A stretch of 64,000 bases of DNA from Roseobacter sp. GTDB taxonomy: Bacteria; Pseudomonadota; Alphaproteobacteria; Rhodobacterales; Rhodobacteraceae. The stretch lies in assembly GCA_015665415.1 (NCBI GenBank), contig JADFAE010000010.1:310001-374000 (forward strand), read 5' to 3'. Made by a program: the position numbers and the translations under genes. Of the stretch, positions 1 through 8,835 are shown one piece after another. The number at the start of each line of letters is the position of its first letter. Within the stretch, counting starts at the first letter, position 1. The notes below the pieces were generated by a model. It searched no databases, was not told the DNA's origin, and saw only the letters and a list, made by a program, of their open reading frames with translations.

Positions 1-86
1 CCAACCTGTGATTTTCAAGAGCGCTATAGGCCCTTCCCGCCCTCTTGGCGAGTCCTCTTTACAGAACGCACAGTCAGACAGATGGA

Positions 87-1067
87 TCAGCCCGAAACAC
101 CAAGCCCCGCCAGCAAATCCTGCGCCGCCGCCGCCGGTGAGACAACACCGGATGACACCTGATCCGACAGCTCTGTCATCCGCGACTGCGCCCAAGGGGT
201 CTCGAGACGCGACAACAGCGCCTGACGCACCTCCTCGCCAAACCAATAGCGGGCCTGCTCTGCCCGCATACGATCCCAATGGCCCTGATCCCGCCGCCAA
301 GCGGTCAGGGTTTGCATCTCCTCCCAGGCCGCAAGCAGCCCCGCGTCTTCCAGGGCCGAAACGGTCTGCGCCTTGGGAAAGCCCTGCGGATCCTGCACCC
401 GTTTGCGCAGCAGGCGCAGCGCTCCGGAATAATCCGCACAGGTGCGCATGGCGGCGGATTTCAAATCACCATCGGCCTTGTTCACCAGAATGATATCCGC
501 CATCTCCATGATGCCGCGCTTCACACCCTGCAGCTCATCGCCGCCTGCGGGCGCCAGCAACAGCAAAAACAGATCCGACATTTGGGCCACCACGGTTTCC
601 GACTGCCCTACACCCACTGTTTCCACCAGCACCACGTCAAAGCCAGCCGCCTCGCAGACCGCCACCGCTTCGCGTGAACGCCGCGCCACCCCGCCCAGAT
701 TGGTCTGGCTCGGGGAGGGGCGGATAAAGGCAGCTTTCTCCCGGCTCAAACGATCCATCCGCGTCTTGTCGCCCAGGATCGACCCACCAGAACGGGCCGA
801 GCTGGGGTCCACCGCCAGCACCGCCACCCGCAGCCCCTGCGCCACCAGCATCATGCCGAAGCTCTCGATAAAGGTGGATTTACCCACTCCCGGCGTGCCC
901 GACAGCCCAATGCGCAGGGCCTGACGCCCGGAGCTGGCCAGCCGGTCCAACAACGCGCTGGCCTCGGCCCGATGATCGCTGCGGCCGCTTTCCACCAGGG
1001 TAATGGCGCGCGCCAGGGCACGACGGTCGCCCTTCAGGATCTTGTCACTCAGCTCGGCGATCTTCAT
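87..1067 (-). CDS. meaB: Methylmalonyl-CoA mutase-associated GTPase MeaB (ArgK family)
   Basis: G3E-family P-loop GTPase of 326 residues, the usual size. In this family the protein chaperones B12-dependent methylmalonyl-CoA mutase, gating adenosylcobalamin loading and protecting the enzyme from inactivation in the cytoplasm. Visible motifs are the P-loop GTPGVGKS (residues 57-64), DPSS (87-90), the switch region ETVGVGQSE (149-157) and the guanine-specificity motif NKAD (196-199). The mutase gene is not here, but a methylmalonyl-CoA epimerase lies at 39641-40045. It is divergent from hrpB with about 190 bp between. Family assignment is firm; the mutase partner is inferred. Confidence 0.95.
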   Translation of the reverse strand: MKIAELSDKILKGDRRALARAITLVESGRSDHRAEASALLDRLASSGRQALRIGLSGTPGVGKSTFIESFGMMLVAQGLRVAVLAVDPSSARSGGSILGDKTRMDRLSREKAAFIRPSPSQTNLGGVARRSREAVAVCEAAGFDVVLVETVGVGQSETVVAQMSDLFLLLLAPAGGDELQGVKRGIMEMADIILVNKADGDLKSAAMRTCADYSGALRLLRKRVQDPQGFPKAQTVSALEDAGLLAAWEEMQTLTAWRRDQGHWDRMRAEQARYWFGEEVRQALLSRLETPWAQSRMTELSDQVSSGVVSPAAAAQDLLAGLGVSG

Positions 1068-1255
1068 GCCCGGCCTCCAGATTTTGAACAGGTCTCAGAA
1101 ATTTGCGCCCAATTGACGCGGCCCTGCACCGCTTGTCCAGTGCGAAGCCGTCGCAGGGACAGCAAGACGCGCCAAATCCCCTCCAATTCTCCCGGCGTTT
1201 GCAGACCTGCTCTCTGGCTCTGGACCCCGGGGCATGCTTTGGCGATAAGCAAACC

Positions 1256-3736
1256 ATGACACAGCCCAGAATGCCACGCCTGCCGATTGATGACGCACTG
1301 CCTGCCCTGCTGCAGGCGCTGCGCGAGACCAGTCGCGCCGTGCTGCAAGCCCCACCCGGCGCCGGCAAGACCACCAAGGTTCCGTTGGCGATGCTACAGG
1401 CCGGTCTCACCAGCCAGCGCATTGTCATGCTCGAGCCCCGCCGCCTTGCAGCCCGCGCCGCAGCTGAGCGCATGGCCGAAAGCCTGGGAGAGCCGGTCGG
1501 GCAAACGGTTGGCTACCGCATTCGCGGCGAGGCCAAGACCTCGAAATCGACCCGCATCGAGGTGGTCACCGAGGGCATTCTGACCCGCATGCTGCAATCA
1601 GATCCCGACCTGCCCGGCGTGGGCGCTGTGATCTTTGACGAATTTCACGAACGCTCCCTCAATGCTGATCTGGGCCTGGCCTTCTGCCTCGAGGTCGCGA
1701 GTGCCTTGCGCGACGACCTGATCCTGCTGGCGATGTCGGCCACCCTGGACGCCGCCCCAGTGGCCGCCCTGATGCAGGTGCCGTTGATCACCTCAGAGGG
1801 GCGCAGCTTTCCAGTGGAAACCCGCTGGTTGGAACGCCCCCTTGGCCCAAAGGCCCGGCGGGTGGATGCGCTTTGCGATCTGGTGGTCCAGGCCGAAAAA
1901 GACAGCCGCGACACCTCCAAAGGTGCCAAGCTGGGCGGCGGCATCCTGGTGTTCCTGCCTGGCGAGGGAGAGATCCGCCGCGCCGCACAAAACCTCAGCA
2001 ACCGGCTGCCTGGAGATTGCACCATTCAGCCGCTGTTTGGTGCGCTGCCCTTTGCAGAGCAGCAAACAGCGATCCGTCCGGCGCAATCCGGGCGCAAACT
2101 GGTGCTGGCGACCTCCATCGCGGAGACCTCGCTCACCATTCAGGACATCCGCGTCGTGGTCGACATGGGCCAAGCCCGCCGCGCCCGTTTTGATCCCGGC
2201 TCTGGCATGTCACGACTGGTGACCGAAAAAGTCACCCGTGCCGAGGCCACCCAGCGCCAAGGGCGGGCTGGTCGCGTCGCCCCCGGCACCTGCTATCGCC
2301 TCTGGACCAAGGGCGAAGAAGGCGCGCTGGCCGCCTTCCCCCCACCCGAGGTTGCCTCGGCGGATCTGACCGGACTGGCCTTGGAATTGGCTCTGTGGGG
2401 GGCGCAAGAAGACGATCTTGCCTTTCTCACCCCCCCGCCCAGCGGCACCATGGCCGAAGCGCGCAAACTGCTACAGATGCTTGGTGCGCTGGACAGCAAG
2501 ACCCAGATGACTGCCCATGGCAAAGCCCTGGCCAAACTGCCGCTGCATCCCCGGCTTGGTCATATGTTGCTCAGCGCCGGCCCCAAGGCCGCAGAACTGG
2601 CGGCGCTGCTGGGGGAACGTGATCCCCTGCGCGGTGCCCCGACGGATCTGGGATTGCGGCTGGAGGCCCTGAAGGATCCCAAAGGCTTTCAGCGCAAACG
2701 CCCCTATCAGTTGTCCTATCCGGTGCTGGATCGCATTCGCAGCGAGACCCGTCGCCTGCAAAAGCAGCGCAACAATCCCCAGGCCCAGCTGTCGCCCGCC
2801 GCCATGGCAGCCCTCGCCTACCCGGACCGGATAGGCCAGCGTCGCAAAGGCGATGCGCCACGCTATGTGCTCTCTGGCGGCAAAGGCGTTGTGATGGAGC
2901 CGGGCGATACCCTGGCCGCCCTGCCCTTCATCGTGGCCCTGGACACCGACGGCAACCCGCGCGAAGCCCGGGTGCGTATGGCCGCCCACATCTCCCTTGC
3001 GGAGATACGAGAGCTGTTTGCAGATCAGATCAGCTGGCAGGACCATTGCCACTGGTCCAAGCGAGACCGCCGTGTCGAGGCCCGGCAACAGGAACGGCTT
3101 GGGGCCATCACCCTGGACGACCGATTGTGGAAAGATGTGCCCGCAGAGCGTGTCGCCGAAGCTATGCTGGAGGGTGTGCGCGACCTTGGGCTGCGACTGG
3201 ACGGCGCTGCCGGCCGCATGGCCGCCCGGGTCGAACTGCTGCGCGCCGATGGGCATGACCTACCGGATTTCACCCCCGAAGGTTTGATGGAGCGGCTCGA
3301 GGATTGGCTGTTGCCGATGCTGAGCGGGATCAAGACCGCTGCCGCCTGGAAACAATTCGACCTGTTGCCCGCCCTGCGCGGCGCGCTCAGCTGGGACCAG
3401 ACCCAGCTTCTGGACCGCGAAGCTCCGGGCAGTTTCACCACGCCACTGGGGCGCAAGATCCCGATCACCTATGGCGGCGAGGCCCCGGAGATCTCGGTCC
3501 GCCTGCAAGAGCTTTTTGGCGTCACCCAGCACCCCAGTATCGGCGGAGTAGCCCTGAAGGTGACACTGCTTTCCCCGGCGCAGCGCCCGATCCAGATCAC
3601 CCGGGATCTGCCAGGGTTCTGGGCCGGCTCCTATGCCGATGTGCGCAAGGACATGCGGGCGCAATATCCGCGCCATCCCTGGCCCGAAGACCCCACCCAA
3701 GAAGACCCAACACTGCGGGCAAAAAAACGCCGCTGA
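1256..3736 (+). CDS. hrpB: ATP-dependent helicase HrpB (DEAH family)
   Basis: Superfamily 2 DEAH-type helicase of 826 residues, typical for HrpB. Visible motifs are Walker A PPGAGKTT (residues 33-40), the Walker B variant DEFH (128-131), the SAT motif, and motif VI QRQGRAGR in the second RecA lobe, followed by the long HrpB-specific C-terminal half. The frame is open further upstream, but the ATG at 1256 places MTQPRMPRLP just before the conserved helicase start, so the earlier codons are left out. The physiological role of bacterial HrpB is poorly defined; an RNA helicase role is family knowledge, not visible here. Confidence 0.93.
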   Translation: MTQPRMPRLPIDDALPALLQALRETSRAVLQAPPGAGKTTKVPLAMLQAGLTSQRIVMLEPRRLAARAAAERMAESLGEPVGQTVGYRIRGEAKTSKSTRIEVVTEGILTRMLQSDPDLPGVGAVIFDEFHERSLNADLGLAFCLEVASALRDDLILLAMSATLDAAPVAALMQVPLITSEGRSFPVETRWLERPLGPKARRVDALCDLVVQAEKDSRDTSKGAKLGGGILVFLPGEGEIRRAAQNLSNRLPGDCTIQPLFGALPFAEQQTAIRPAQSGRKLVLATSIAETSLTIQDIRVVVDMGQARRARFDPGSGMSRLVTEKVTRAEATQRQGRAGRVAPGTCYRLWTKGEEGALAAFPPPEVASADLTGLALELALWGAQEDDLAFLTPPPSGTMAEARKLLQMLGALDSKTQMTAHGKALAKLPLHPRLGHMLLSAGPKAAELAALLGERDPLRGAPTDLGLRLEALKDPKGFQRKRPYQLSYPVLDRIRSETRRLQKQRNNPQAQLSPAAMAALAYPDRIGQRRKGDAPRYVLSGGKGVVMEPGDTLAALPFIVALDTDGNPREARVRMAAHISLAEIRELFADQISWQDHCHWSKRDRRVEARQQERLGAITLDDRLWKDVPAERVAEAMLEGVRDLGLRLDGAAGRMAARVELLRADGHDLPDFTPEGLMERLEDWLLPMLSGIKTAAAWKQFDLLPALRGALSWDQTQLLDREAPGSFTTPLGRKIPITYGGEAPEISVRLQELFGVTQHPSIGGVALKVTLLSPAQRPIQITRDLPGFWAGSYADVRKDMRAQYPRHPWPEDPTQEDPTLRAKKRR

Positions 3737-3756
3737 GATCAAGGACCACTCGCATC

Positions 3757-3858
3757 AACAAGGGGGCTTTGCCCCCTCGCGCCAAAAGCGCTCACCCCCA
3801 GGATATTTTTGGCCAAATGAAAGCAGGACCCATCTTCATTTGGCCGCAAGTATCCCGG
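3757..3858. repeat. Head-to-head pair of the GGATATTT/GGCCAAATGAA intergenic repeat
   Basis: The gap after hrpB holds a short G5/C5 hairpin (gggggctttgcccccct), then a + copy with CCCCCAGGATATTTTTGG and GGCCAAATGAA (about 3795-3821). Only 12 bases later comes an inverted copy (3834-3858) whose reverse complement reads CCGGGATACTTGCGGCC then AAATGAAG. The two could form a cruciform or long hairpin between the convergent hrpB and SDR genes, possibly acting as a bidirectional terminator. Further copies lie at 9794, 44036 and 60457. Confidence 0.7.
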
Positions 3859-3927
3859 AGCGCGAGGCAGAGCCTCGCATCAAACAGCTCCAATTGGGCA
3901 ACAAATGAAGCCAAGCATAGGCCCATG

Positions 3928-4677
3928 TCATGCGCGCAGAGCGGGAAGGCCGATGCCGGTCGCCTCAAACCCGCCATCAGCGGCCAGGATCTGCCCAGTG
4001 ACAAAGCTTGCCTTGTCGGACAGCAAAAATGTGATGGCTGCGGCGATCTCTTCCTCTGTGCCATAGCGATTGAGCGGCAGCGCATCGTGATAGGCGGCGA
4101 TGATCTCCGGGCTATGCACCGCCATGGCCAGCTTGGTGGCCACCGGCCCCGGCGCCACCGCATTGACGCGGATCCCGAGTTCCCCCAGCTCAACAGCCTG
4201 CTGCAGGGTCAGCTGCGCCAGCGCCGCCTTGGACGTTCCATAGGCCACCCGCAGCGTGCTGGCCCGCAACCCGGAAATCGAGGTGATATTGACCACCGCC
4301 CCTCCCCCATCAGCCGCCAGAAGGTCGGTAAAGCCTTGGGTCATCAAGAATGGTCCGTCGAGATTGGTCTCCATCACCCGCCTCCAGCGCTCAAAGCTGG
4401 TCTCGCGGATGGGTCCGAAGTCAGCCACACCTGCGTTGTTGACCAACCCGTCCAGGTGTCCAAATTGCCCCTCCACCTCAGCAACCACGCGCGCGACATC
4501 TTCGGGCACGGACACGTCAGCCTCGATCGCCATGGCTTCAGGCAGGTTTTTCGCCGCCTTGGCCAATTCGGCACCATCGCGATCCAGCAAGACCACTCTC
4601 CAGCCCTCTGCACTCAGCTCCCCTCCGGTCGCAAGACCTATGCCGCGCGCCGCCCCGGTGATCAAAGCTGTCTTCAT
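3928..4677 (-). CDS. SDR-family NAD(P)-dependent oxidoreductase
   Basis: Classical short-chain dehydrogenase/reductase of 249 residues. The Rossmann motif TGAARGIG is at residues 7-14, NNAG at 80-83, the serine region TSIS at 132-135, and the catalytic pair Tyr146/Lys150 lies in YGTSK. The start is the ATG at 4677, preceded by GGGGGACACCT; the upstream in-frame codons have no such site. An Asp just after beta-2 (LLDRDG) suggests NAD preference. The substrate cannot be told from sequence. It is convergent with hrpB and divergent from the Nudix gene. Confidence 0.9.
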   Translation of the reverse strand: MKTALITGAARGIGLATGGELSAEGWRVVLLDRDGAELAKAAKNLPEAMAIEADVSVPEDVARVVAEVEGQFGHLDGLVNNAGVADFGPIRETSFERWRRVMETNLDGPFLMTQGFTDLLAADGGGAVVNITSISGLRASTLRVAYGTSKAALAQLTLQQAVELGELGIRVNAVAPGPVATKLAMAVHSPEIIAAYHDALPLNRYGTEEEIAAAITFLLSDKASFVTGQILAADGGFEATGIGLPALRA

Positions 4678-4825
4678 AGGTGTCCCCCTCAAAATTCTGC
4701 CCCATCTCACCCCGCCGCACTGAGCAAAGTCAATAAATCCAATGACAAATGCCTAAAACAGAAGGTGAAACACAACCAGGGGGAGAAATTTTCAAACGTG
4801 CCACCGGCAAAAAGGTCTAATCTGG

Positions 4826-4854
4826 TTGCACTTTATCCACATCCCCCCTATTTT
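4826..4854 (+). promoter_or_regulatory. Sigma-70-like promoter with an embedded DnaA box
   Basis: TTGCAC and TATTTT are separated by exactly 17 bases, 55 bp upstream of the Nudix start codon. The spacer contains a perfect DnaA box, TTATCCACA (4833-4841). The promoter is a sequence match only, and a single DnaA box could be chance. Confidence 0.5.
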
Positions 4855-4908
4855 ATTGGCACTTCTGCGCGATGCGACCTCGCCAAGAACAACAAAAGAG
4901 CAGCCAAG

Positions 4909-5367
4909 ATGAACAATATCCTGACCCAAGCCTGGGAAGGCATGATCAAACCTATTCTGTTTCGCCCCAAGCGCGTTCAGGTCGCTGCGCTTTGCTATCG
5001 AAACACCTCTGACCAGAAAGAAGTCCTGATGGTCACGAGCCGCGGCACAGGTCGCTGGATCCTACCCAAAGGCTGGCCCATCAAGGGAAAGAATGGAGCG
5101 GAATCCGCTCTGCAAGAAGCCTGGGAAGAGGCAGGGGTCCAGAAAGGCCACGTCAAAGGCGACCCGATTGGCGCATTTAGCTACAATAAGGAACTGAAGA
5201 CCGGCCTACCGGTACCGGTCGAGACCTTTGTCTACACTGTGCACGATGTCGAACTCTCAGACCGATACCCCGAGGCACATCAACGAAAGCGCAAGTGGTT
5301 CACCTCACAAGAGGCCTCGAATTTGGTCCGTGAGCCCGAGTTACAGGCCATCCTGCGCCAATTGTAG
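4909..5367 (+). CDS. Nudix hydrolase with a degenerate Nudix box
   Basis: A 152-residue single-domain Nudix protein. The 23-residue box spans residues 55-77 and keeps Gly55, Glu70, Glu73 and Glu74, the metal-binding part. The first Glu of the box is Lys61 and the Arg is Gln69, so this is a divergent subfamily resembling diphosphoinositol-polyphosphate phosphohydrolase-like proteins. The substrate is unknown. The frame stays open for about 1.6 kb upstream, but that stretch is antisense to the SDR gene; the ATG at 4909, after a plausible promoter, fits the domain start. Confidence 0.85.
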   Translation: MNNILTQAWEGMIKPILFRPKRVQVAALCYRNTSDQKEVLMVTSRGTGRWILPKGWPIKGKNGAESALQEAWEEAGVQKGHVKGDPIGAFSYNKELKTGLPVPVETFVYTVHDVELSDRYPEAHQRKRKWFTSQEASNLVREPELQAILRQL

Positions 5368-5461
5368 CACTCCCAGGATAGGTTTGTGACAGTTTTGCTT
5401 GCCTCGACAGGTCAGCGCACGGTAGTGGCTCCCCATCTTTGCTGCCGAAGGGACAACTATC

Positions 5462-6946
5462 GTGAGCACCCCACCCAATGACGCCGACCATCGCGAAACG
5501 CTGGACCGCGACCTGCATCGGTTTTCGCATCTTGAATCCGCCACCCAATATGTAGCACGGCCAATGATCGCACCAGGGATTGCACTGGTCTTCATCGCCC
5601 TGGCCGGGTTAGGAGCCGCACTGGTCTTTGGCGGCAGCCAGACCAATCTGATCGTTGTGGCCGCCGCTGCCTTTGGCGCCTATATGGCGATCAACATCGG
5701 GGCCAATGATGTGGCCAACAACATGGGTCCTGCGGTGGGCGCAAACGCGCTGACCATGGGCGGGGCCATCGTCATCGCCGCCCTCTTTGAGAGCGCAGGC
5801 GCGTTGCTGGCCGGTGGGGATGTGGTCTCTACCATCTCCAAAGGCATCATCGACCCGCAGGTGGTTGCCACCTCCGAGATCTTCATCTGGGCAATGATGG
5901 CAGCGCTGATTTCCTCGGCGCTCTGGGTCAATCTGGCCACCTGGATCGGCGCGCCGGTCTCCACCACCCACTCGGTTGTTGGCGGTGTCATGGGCGCCGG
6001 CATTGCTGCGGCAGGTTTTGCCGCTGTGAACTGGGCCACGATGAGCAAGATCGCGGCCAGCTGGGTCATCTCACCGGTGCTGGGCGGCGTCGTCGCCGCG
6101 CTGTTTCTGGCCCTGATCAAGGCAAAGATCATCTATCAGGATGACAAGATCGCCGCAGCCCGACGCTGGGTCCCAGTTCTTGTAGGCATCATGGCGGGGG
6201 CCTTTGCCTCCTATCTGGCGCTGAAGGGGCTGAAACGCATTATCAAGATCGATCTTCAAACGGCCCTGCTGATCGGTGCCATGATCGGTGCCCTTGCCTA
6301 TGTCATCACTGCACCGCTGATCAAACGCCAGTCCGAAGGCATGGAGAACCGCAACAAGTCCCTCAAGGTCCTGTTTCGCATTCCACTGGTGATCTCGGCG
6401 GCGCTGCTCTCCTTTGCCCATGGCGCCAATGACGTCGCCAACGCGGTTGGGCCGCTGGCAGCCATTGTACACGCCAGCGAGTTTGGCGATTTTGCTTCCA
6501 AAGTGGCGATCCCCACCTGGGTCATGGTGATTGGGGCCTTTGGCATTTCCTTTGGCCTGTTCCTCTTTGGTCCCAAGCTGATCCGCATGGTCGGCAGCCA
6601 GATCACCAAGCTGAACCCGATGCGGGCCTATTGCGTGTCTCTCTCGGCAGCGATCACAGTGATTGTGGCCAGTTGGCTGGGCCTACCGGTCTCCTCCACC
6701 CATATTGCCGTCGGTGCGGTCTTTGGGGTTGGTTTCTTCCGCGAATGGCATCATGAGCGCCGGTTGCGCCAATCCGCCGGCGAGCGGCCCGCCGAACAGC
6801 GCATCGCCCCGGAAGAGCGCCGCCGACGCAAGCTGGTGCGCCGCAGCCACTTCATGACCATTGCGGCTGCCTGGGTGATCACCGTCCCCGCTGCAGCCCT
6901 GCTGTCCGGCTGCATCTACCTGTTGCTGGCGGCACTCACGCAGTAA
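5462..6946 (+). CDS. pit: PiT-family inorganic phosphate transporter
   Basis: Polytopic inner-membrane carrier of 494 residues. The internal duplication of PiT transporters is clear: GANDVANN at residues 80-87 and GANDVANA at 321-328, each followed by transmembrane segments. The family imports metal-phosphate with protons or sodium. Translation appears to start at GTG 5462 after AAGGGA. A charged Arg-rich loop (about residues 430-460) precedes the last helices. It is not next to a phoU or pap gene. A strong terminator follows at 6978. Confidence 0.93.
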   Translation: MSTPPNDADHRETLDRDLHRFSHLESATQYVARPMIAPGIALVFIALAGLGAALVFGGSQTNLIVVAAAAFGAYMAINIGANDVANNMGPAVGANALTMGGAIVIAALFESAGALLAGGDVVSTISKGIIDPQVVATSEIFIWAMMAALISSALWVNLATWIGAPVSTTHSVVGGVMGAGIAAAGFAAVNWATMSKIAASWVISPVLGGVVAALFLALIKAKIIYQDDKIAAARRWVPVLVGIMAGAFASYLALKGLKRIIKIDLQTALLIGAMIGALAYVITAPLIKRQSEGMENRNKSLKVLFRIPLVISAALLSFAHGANDVANAVGPLAAIVHASEFGDFASKVAIPTWVMVIGAFGISFGLFLFGPKLIRMVGSQITKLNPMRAYCVSLSAAITVIVASWLGLPVSSTHIAVGAVFGVGFFREWHHERRLRQSAGERPAEQRIAPEERRRRKLVRRSHFMTIAAAWVITVPAAALLSGCIYLLLAALTQ

Positions 6947-6969
6947 CCTGCCTTTAGCAACACAGCGCT

Positions 6970-8064
6970 CTAGATCTGGCCGGGCTCCACTCTTGGGAGC
7001 CCGGCCTTTTTCATCTCTGCCTGCCGGATCAGTTGTATCACCACATCGCAGATCGGGGTGGCAATACCATGGGTCAGCCCAAGTCTCTGAATCTCCCCTT
7101 GCAGGGCCTCCACTTCGGTGACCCGCCCCAAGATCAGATCCTGCGCCATTGAGCTGCGCGCCTTGGGGTCAATGGTCAGCATCTGCGCCGCGATCCTGGT
7201 AAAGGCCCAGGTCGGCAGGCGCAGAATATGCGGACTCAGCCAGGCGGGCAGCGGCGTGGTCGAGACCGGTTCGATCCCCGCCGCCTGCATCACCCGCAGC
7301 GCCTCTGCCATCTGGTCCGCCATCAGCCGTCGCCACCTGCGGTTCTGCAATTGATCGACCAGCGTCAGCCCGGACAAGGCATTCAGCGCGTTGTTGAGAT
7401 TGATCAGCAGCTTGCCCCATTGCACCCCGGCAATATTGTCGCTTTCCTCCAGGGCTAGATCCGGAACTGACAGGCGGCGGGCCCAATGTCCCGGCCCCTC
7501 TGCAATCACGATATTGCCCGACGAGGCCCGGTGCACCCCGGGACGCTGTGGTTCGCGGCTGTCAGACGCCGCTGCACCCGCCCCTTGAACTGCGGCCTGC
7601 AGCTGCGTGGGCACCACGTTAAAGGGCACCACCGCAGCCCGCACATCGCGTCCCGGCAACATTTGCTGCAACATGCTGGCATTGGCCAGACCGTTCTGAA
7701 AGCTGAACACCGTGGCCATGGGTGGCGCATATTGCGCAATCAACTGTCCCATTTCCGCCGTGGCGCTTGATTTCACCGCAACCACCACCAGATCCGCAGA
7801 GGACAGCACCGACGGGTCCTCGCTGCAGCGCAACTGACGCGCAGGCAGCGCCTTGCTCAGCCCTGAAAAATCCGTGATCTCGAGCCCCTTGCCGGCGATT
7901 GGCTCCAGCACCCGTTTGCGTCCCAGCAAGGTGACCGGAAAACCCGCAGCCGCCCAAAGCCCGCCGCAAAAACAGCCAATGGCCCCGGCCCCGGCGATGA
8001 CCACATGCGGCGGCCTGGGACCATGACCAGACCGCTGCCCGAGTGCAAACCCAGCCGTGCTCAT
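6970..8064 (-). CDS. Ketopantoate reductase (PanE/ApbA) family protein
   Basis: A 364-residue NADP-dependent reductase of the 2-dehydropantoate 2-reductase fold. The Rossmann motif GAGAIG is at residues 25-30, and the middle region contains the conserved pattern with KLLINLNNALNAL. A loop rich in Ala, Ser and Arg (about residues 160-185) makes it longer than E. coli PanE (about 300). The ATG at 8064 overlaps the TGA of the upstream cysteine hydrolase gene (ATGA), implying translational coupling. It may be a genuine PanE in pantothenate synthesis or a paralogue acting on another 2-oxo acid. Confidence 0.82.
   Translation of the reverse strand: MSTAGFALGQRSGHGPRPPHVVIAGAGAIGCFCGGLWAAAGFPVTLLGRKRVLEPIAGKGLEITDFSGLSKALPARQLRCSEDPSVLSSADLVVVAVKSSATAEMGQLIAQYAPPMATVFSFQNGLANASMLQQMLPGRDVRAAVVPFNVVPTQLQAAVQGAGAAASDSREPQRPGVHRASSGNIVIAEGPGHWARRLSVPDLALEESDNIAGVQWGKLLINLNNALNALSGLTLVDQLQNRRWRRLMADQMAEALRVMQAAGIEPVSTTPLPAWLSPHILRLPTWAFTRIAAQMLTIDPKARSSMAQDLILGRVTEVEALQGEIQRLGLTHGIATPICDVVIQLIRQAEMKKAGLPRVEPGQI
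6978..7011 (+). terminator. Rho-independent terminator after the phosphate transporter gene
   Basis: A perfect 11-bp stem (GGCCGGGCTCC with GGAGCCCGGCC), a 7-base loop, then TTTTTC. It lies inside the last codons of the convergent PanE-like gene, whose stop is at 6970-6972, so the bases serve both as terminator and as coding sequence. Confidence 0.85.
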
Positions 8065-8630
8065 GCGGGCACAGCAAACCGGTCCAGCACGGCCGAGGTC
8101 GTCAGCACCACGCCAAAGCCAGCCTGAAGTGCCGAAAGCGTCACCTCCAACACCACCTCTGCATCGAGATCTCCACCGTTTCGCGCGGGCATAGCAAAGG
8201 CGATGAGCGCATCTTCCACCACTTCGATATGAAAGCCGAGATTGGCCGCCGATCTTGCGGTGGAATTGACGCAGAACGCGGCCACGCCCCCCACGATGAC
8301 CAGGTCGGTTATGCCCTTGGCTTGCAAATGCGCAGCCAGGCCGGTGCCGACAAACCCTGAAGAGCCCGTTTTCCAGAAGATCTTCTCCCCTGCCAGGGGT
8401 TCGGCGCAGGGCATCGGTTGTCCCGAGGGCAGATCACGGCGGAATTTGCTGTCCGCGCGCGGATCATCATGCAGCACATGCACCACCGGCAGCCCCGCAT
8501 CGCGGTAGGCGGCCAGCAATGCGGCTATGTTTTCTTCCGCATCCGGATTGGCTCTGGGGCGGCCCGCCTCCGTCACATTGGCCATCTCCATCTGCATATC
8601 AACAATCAAAAGTGCCCGGTTCTGATCCAT
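8061..8630 (-). CDS. Isochorismatase-family cysteine hydrolase
   Basis: A 189-residue hydrolase of the isochorismatase/nicotinamidase superfamily. The expected catalytic triad is visible as Asp11 (in VDMQ), Lys87 and Cys120 (in GGVAAFC). The start is the ATG at 8630, preceded by GAGGGACAGCAGG; the longer upstream frame runs through the argF terminator. Its stop overlaps the start of the PanE-like gene, so the two form an operon. The substrate could be an amide, nicotinamide or isochorismate; the sequence does not decide. Confidence 0.88.
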   Translation of the reverse strand: MDQNRALLIVDMQMEMANVTEAGRPRANPDAEENIAALLAAYRDAGLPVVHVLHDDPRADSKFRRDLPSGQPMPCAEPLAGEKIFWKTGSSGFVGTGLAAHLQAKGITDLVIVGGVAAFCVNSTARSAANLGFHIEVVEDALIAFAMPARNGGDLDAEVVLEVTLSALQAGFGVVLTTSAVLDRFAVPA

Positions 8631-8654
8631 CCTGCTGTCCCTCTGACGATCCAC

Positions 8655-8693
8655 TAAAAAACCCTCGCGCCAAAATGCCTTGGCGCGAGGGTT
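8655..8693 (-). terminator. Rho-independent terminator after argF
   Basis: A perfect 12-bp stem (AACCCTCGCGCC with GGCGCGAGGGTT) around a 10-base loop, followed on the minus strand by a T-run. It lies between argF and the cysteine hydrolase gene. Confidence 0.85.
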
Positions 8694-8835
8694 GCAGAAG
8701 TTTCGGGTCTTGGCCAGAGGGCCAGACAGTGCACCCGCGGTTGACCCCGCGTTATCATCATCCCGACAGGCGGAAGATCTGAGGCAGAGCCGCAGGTCGA
8801 ATGCCTGGATTGAGGTCCTGGGTTGAGGTCCAGGA

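Noticed and set aside
3304-4908. A frame open on the + strand ahead of the Nudix gene, giving a 687-residue fusion
   Set aside because: The first 535 residues are low-complexity, run antisense to the SDR gene and overlap the end of hrpB. The Nudix domain begins at the ATG at 4909.
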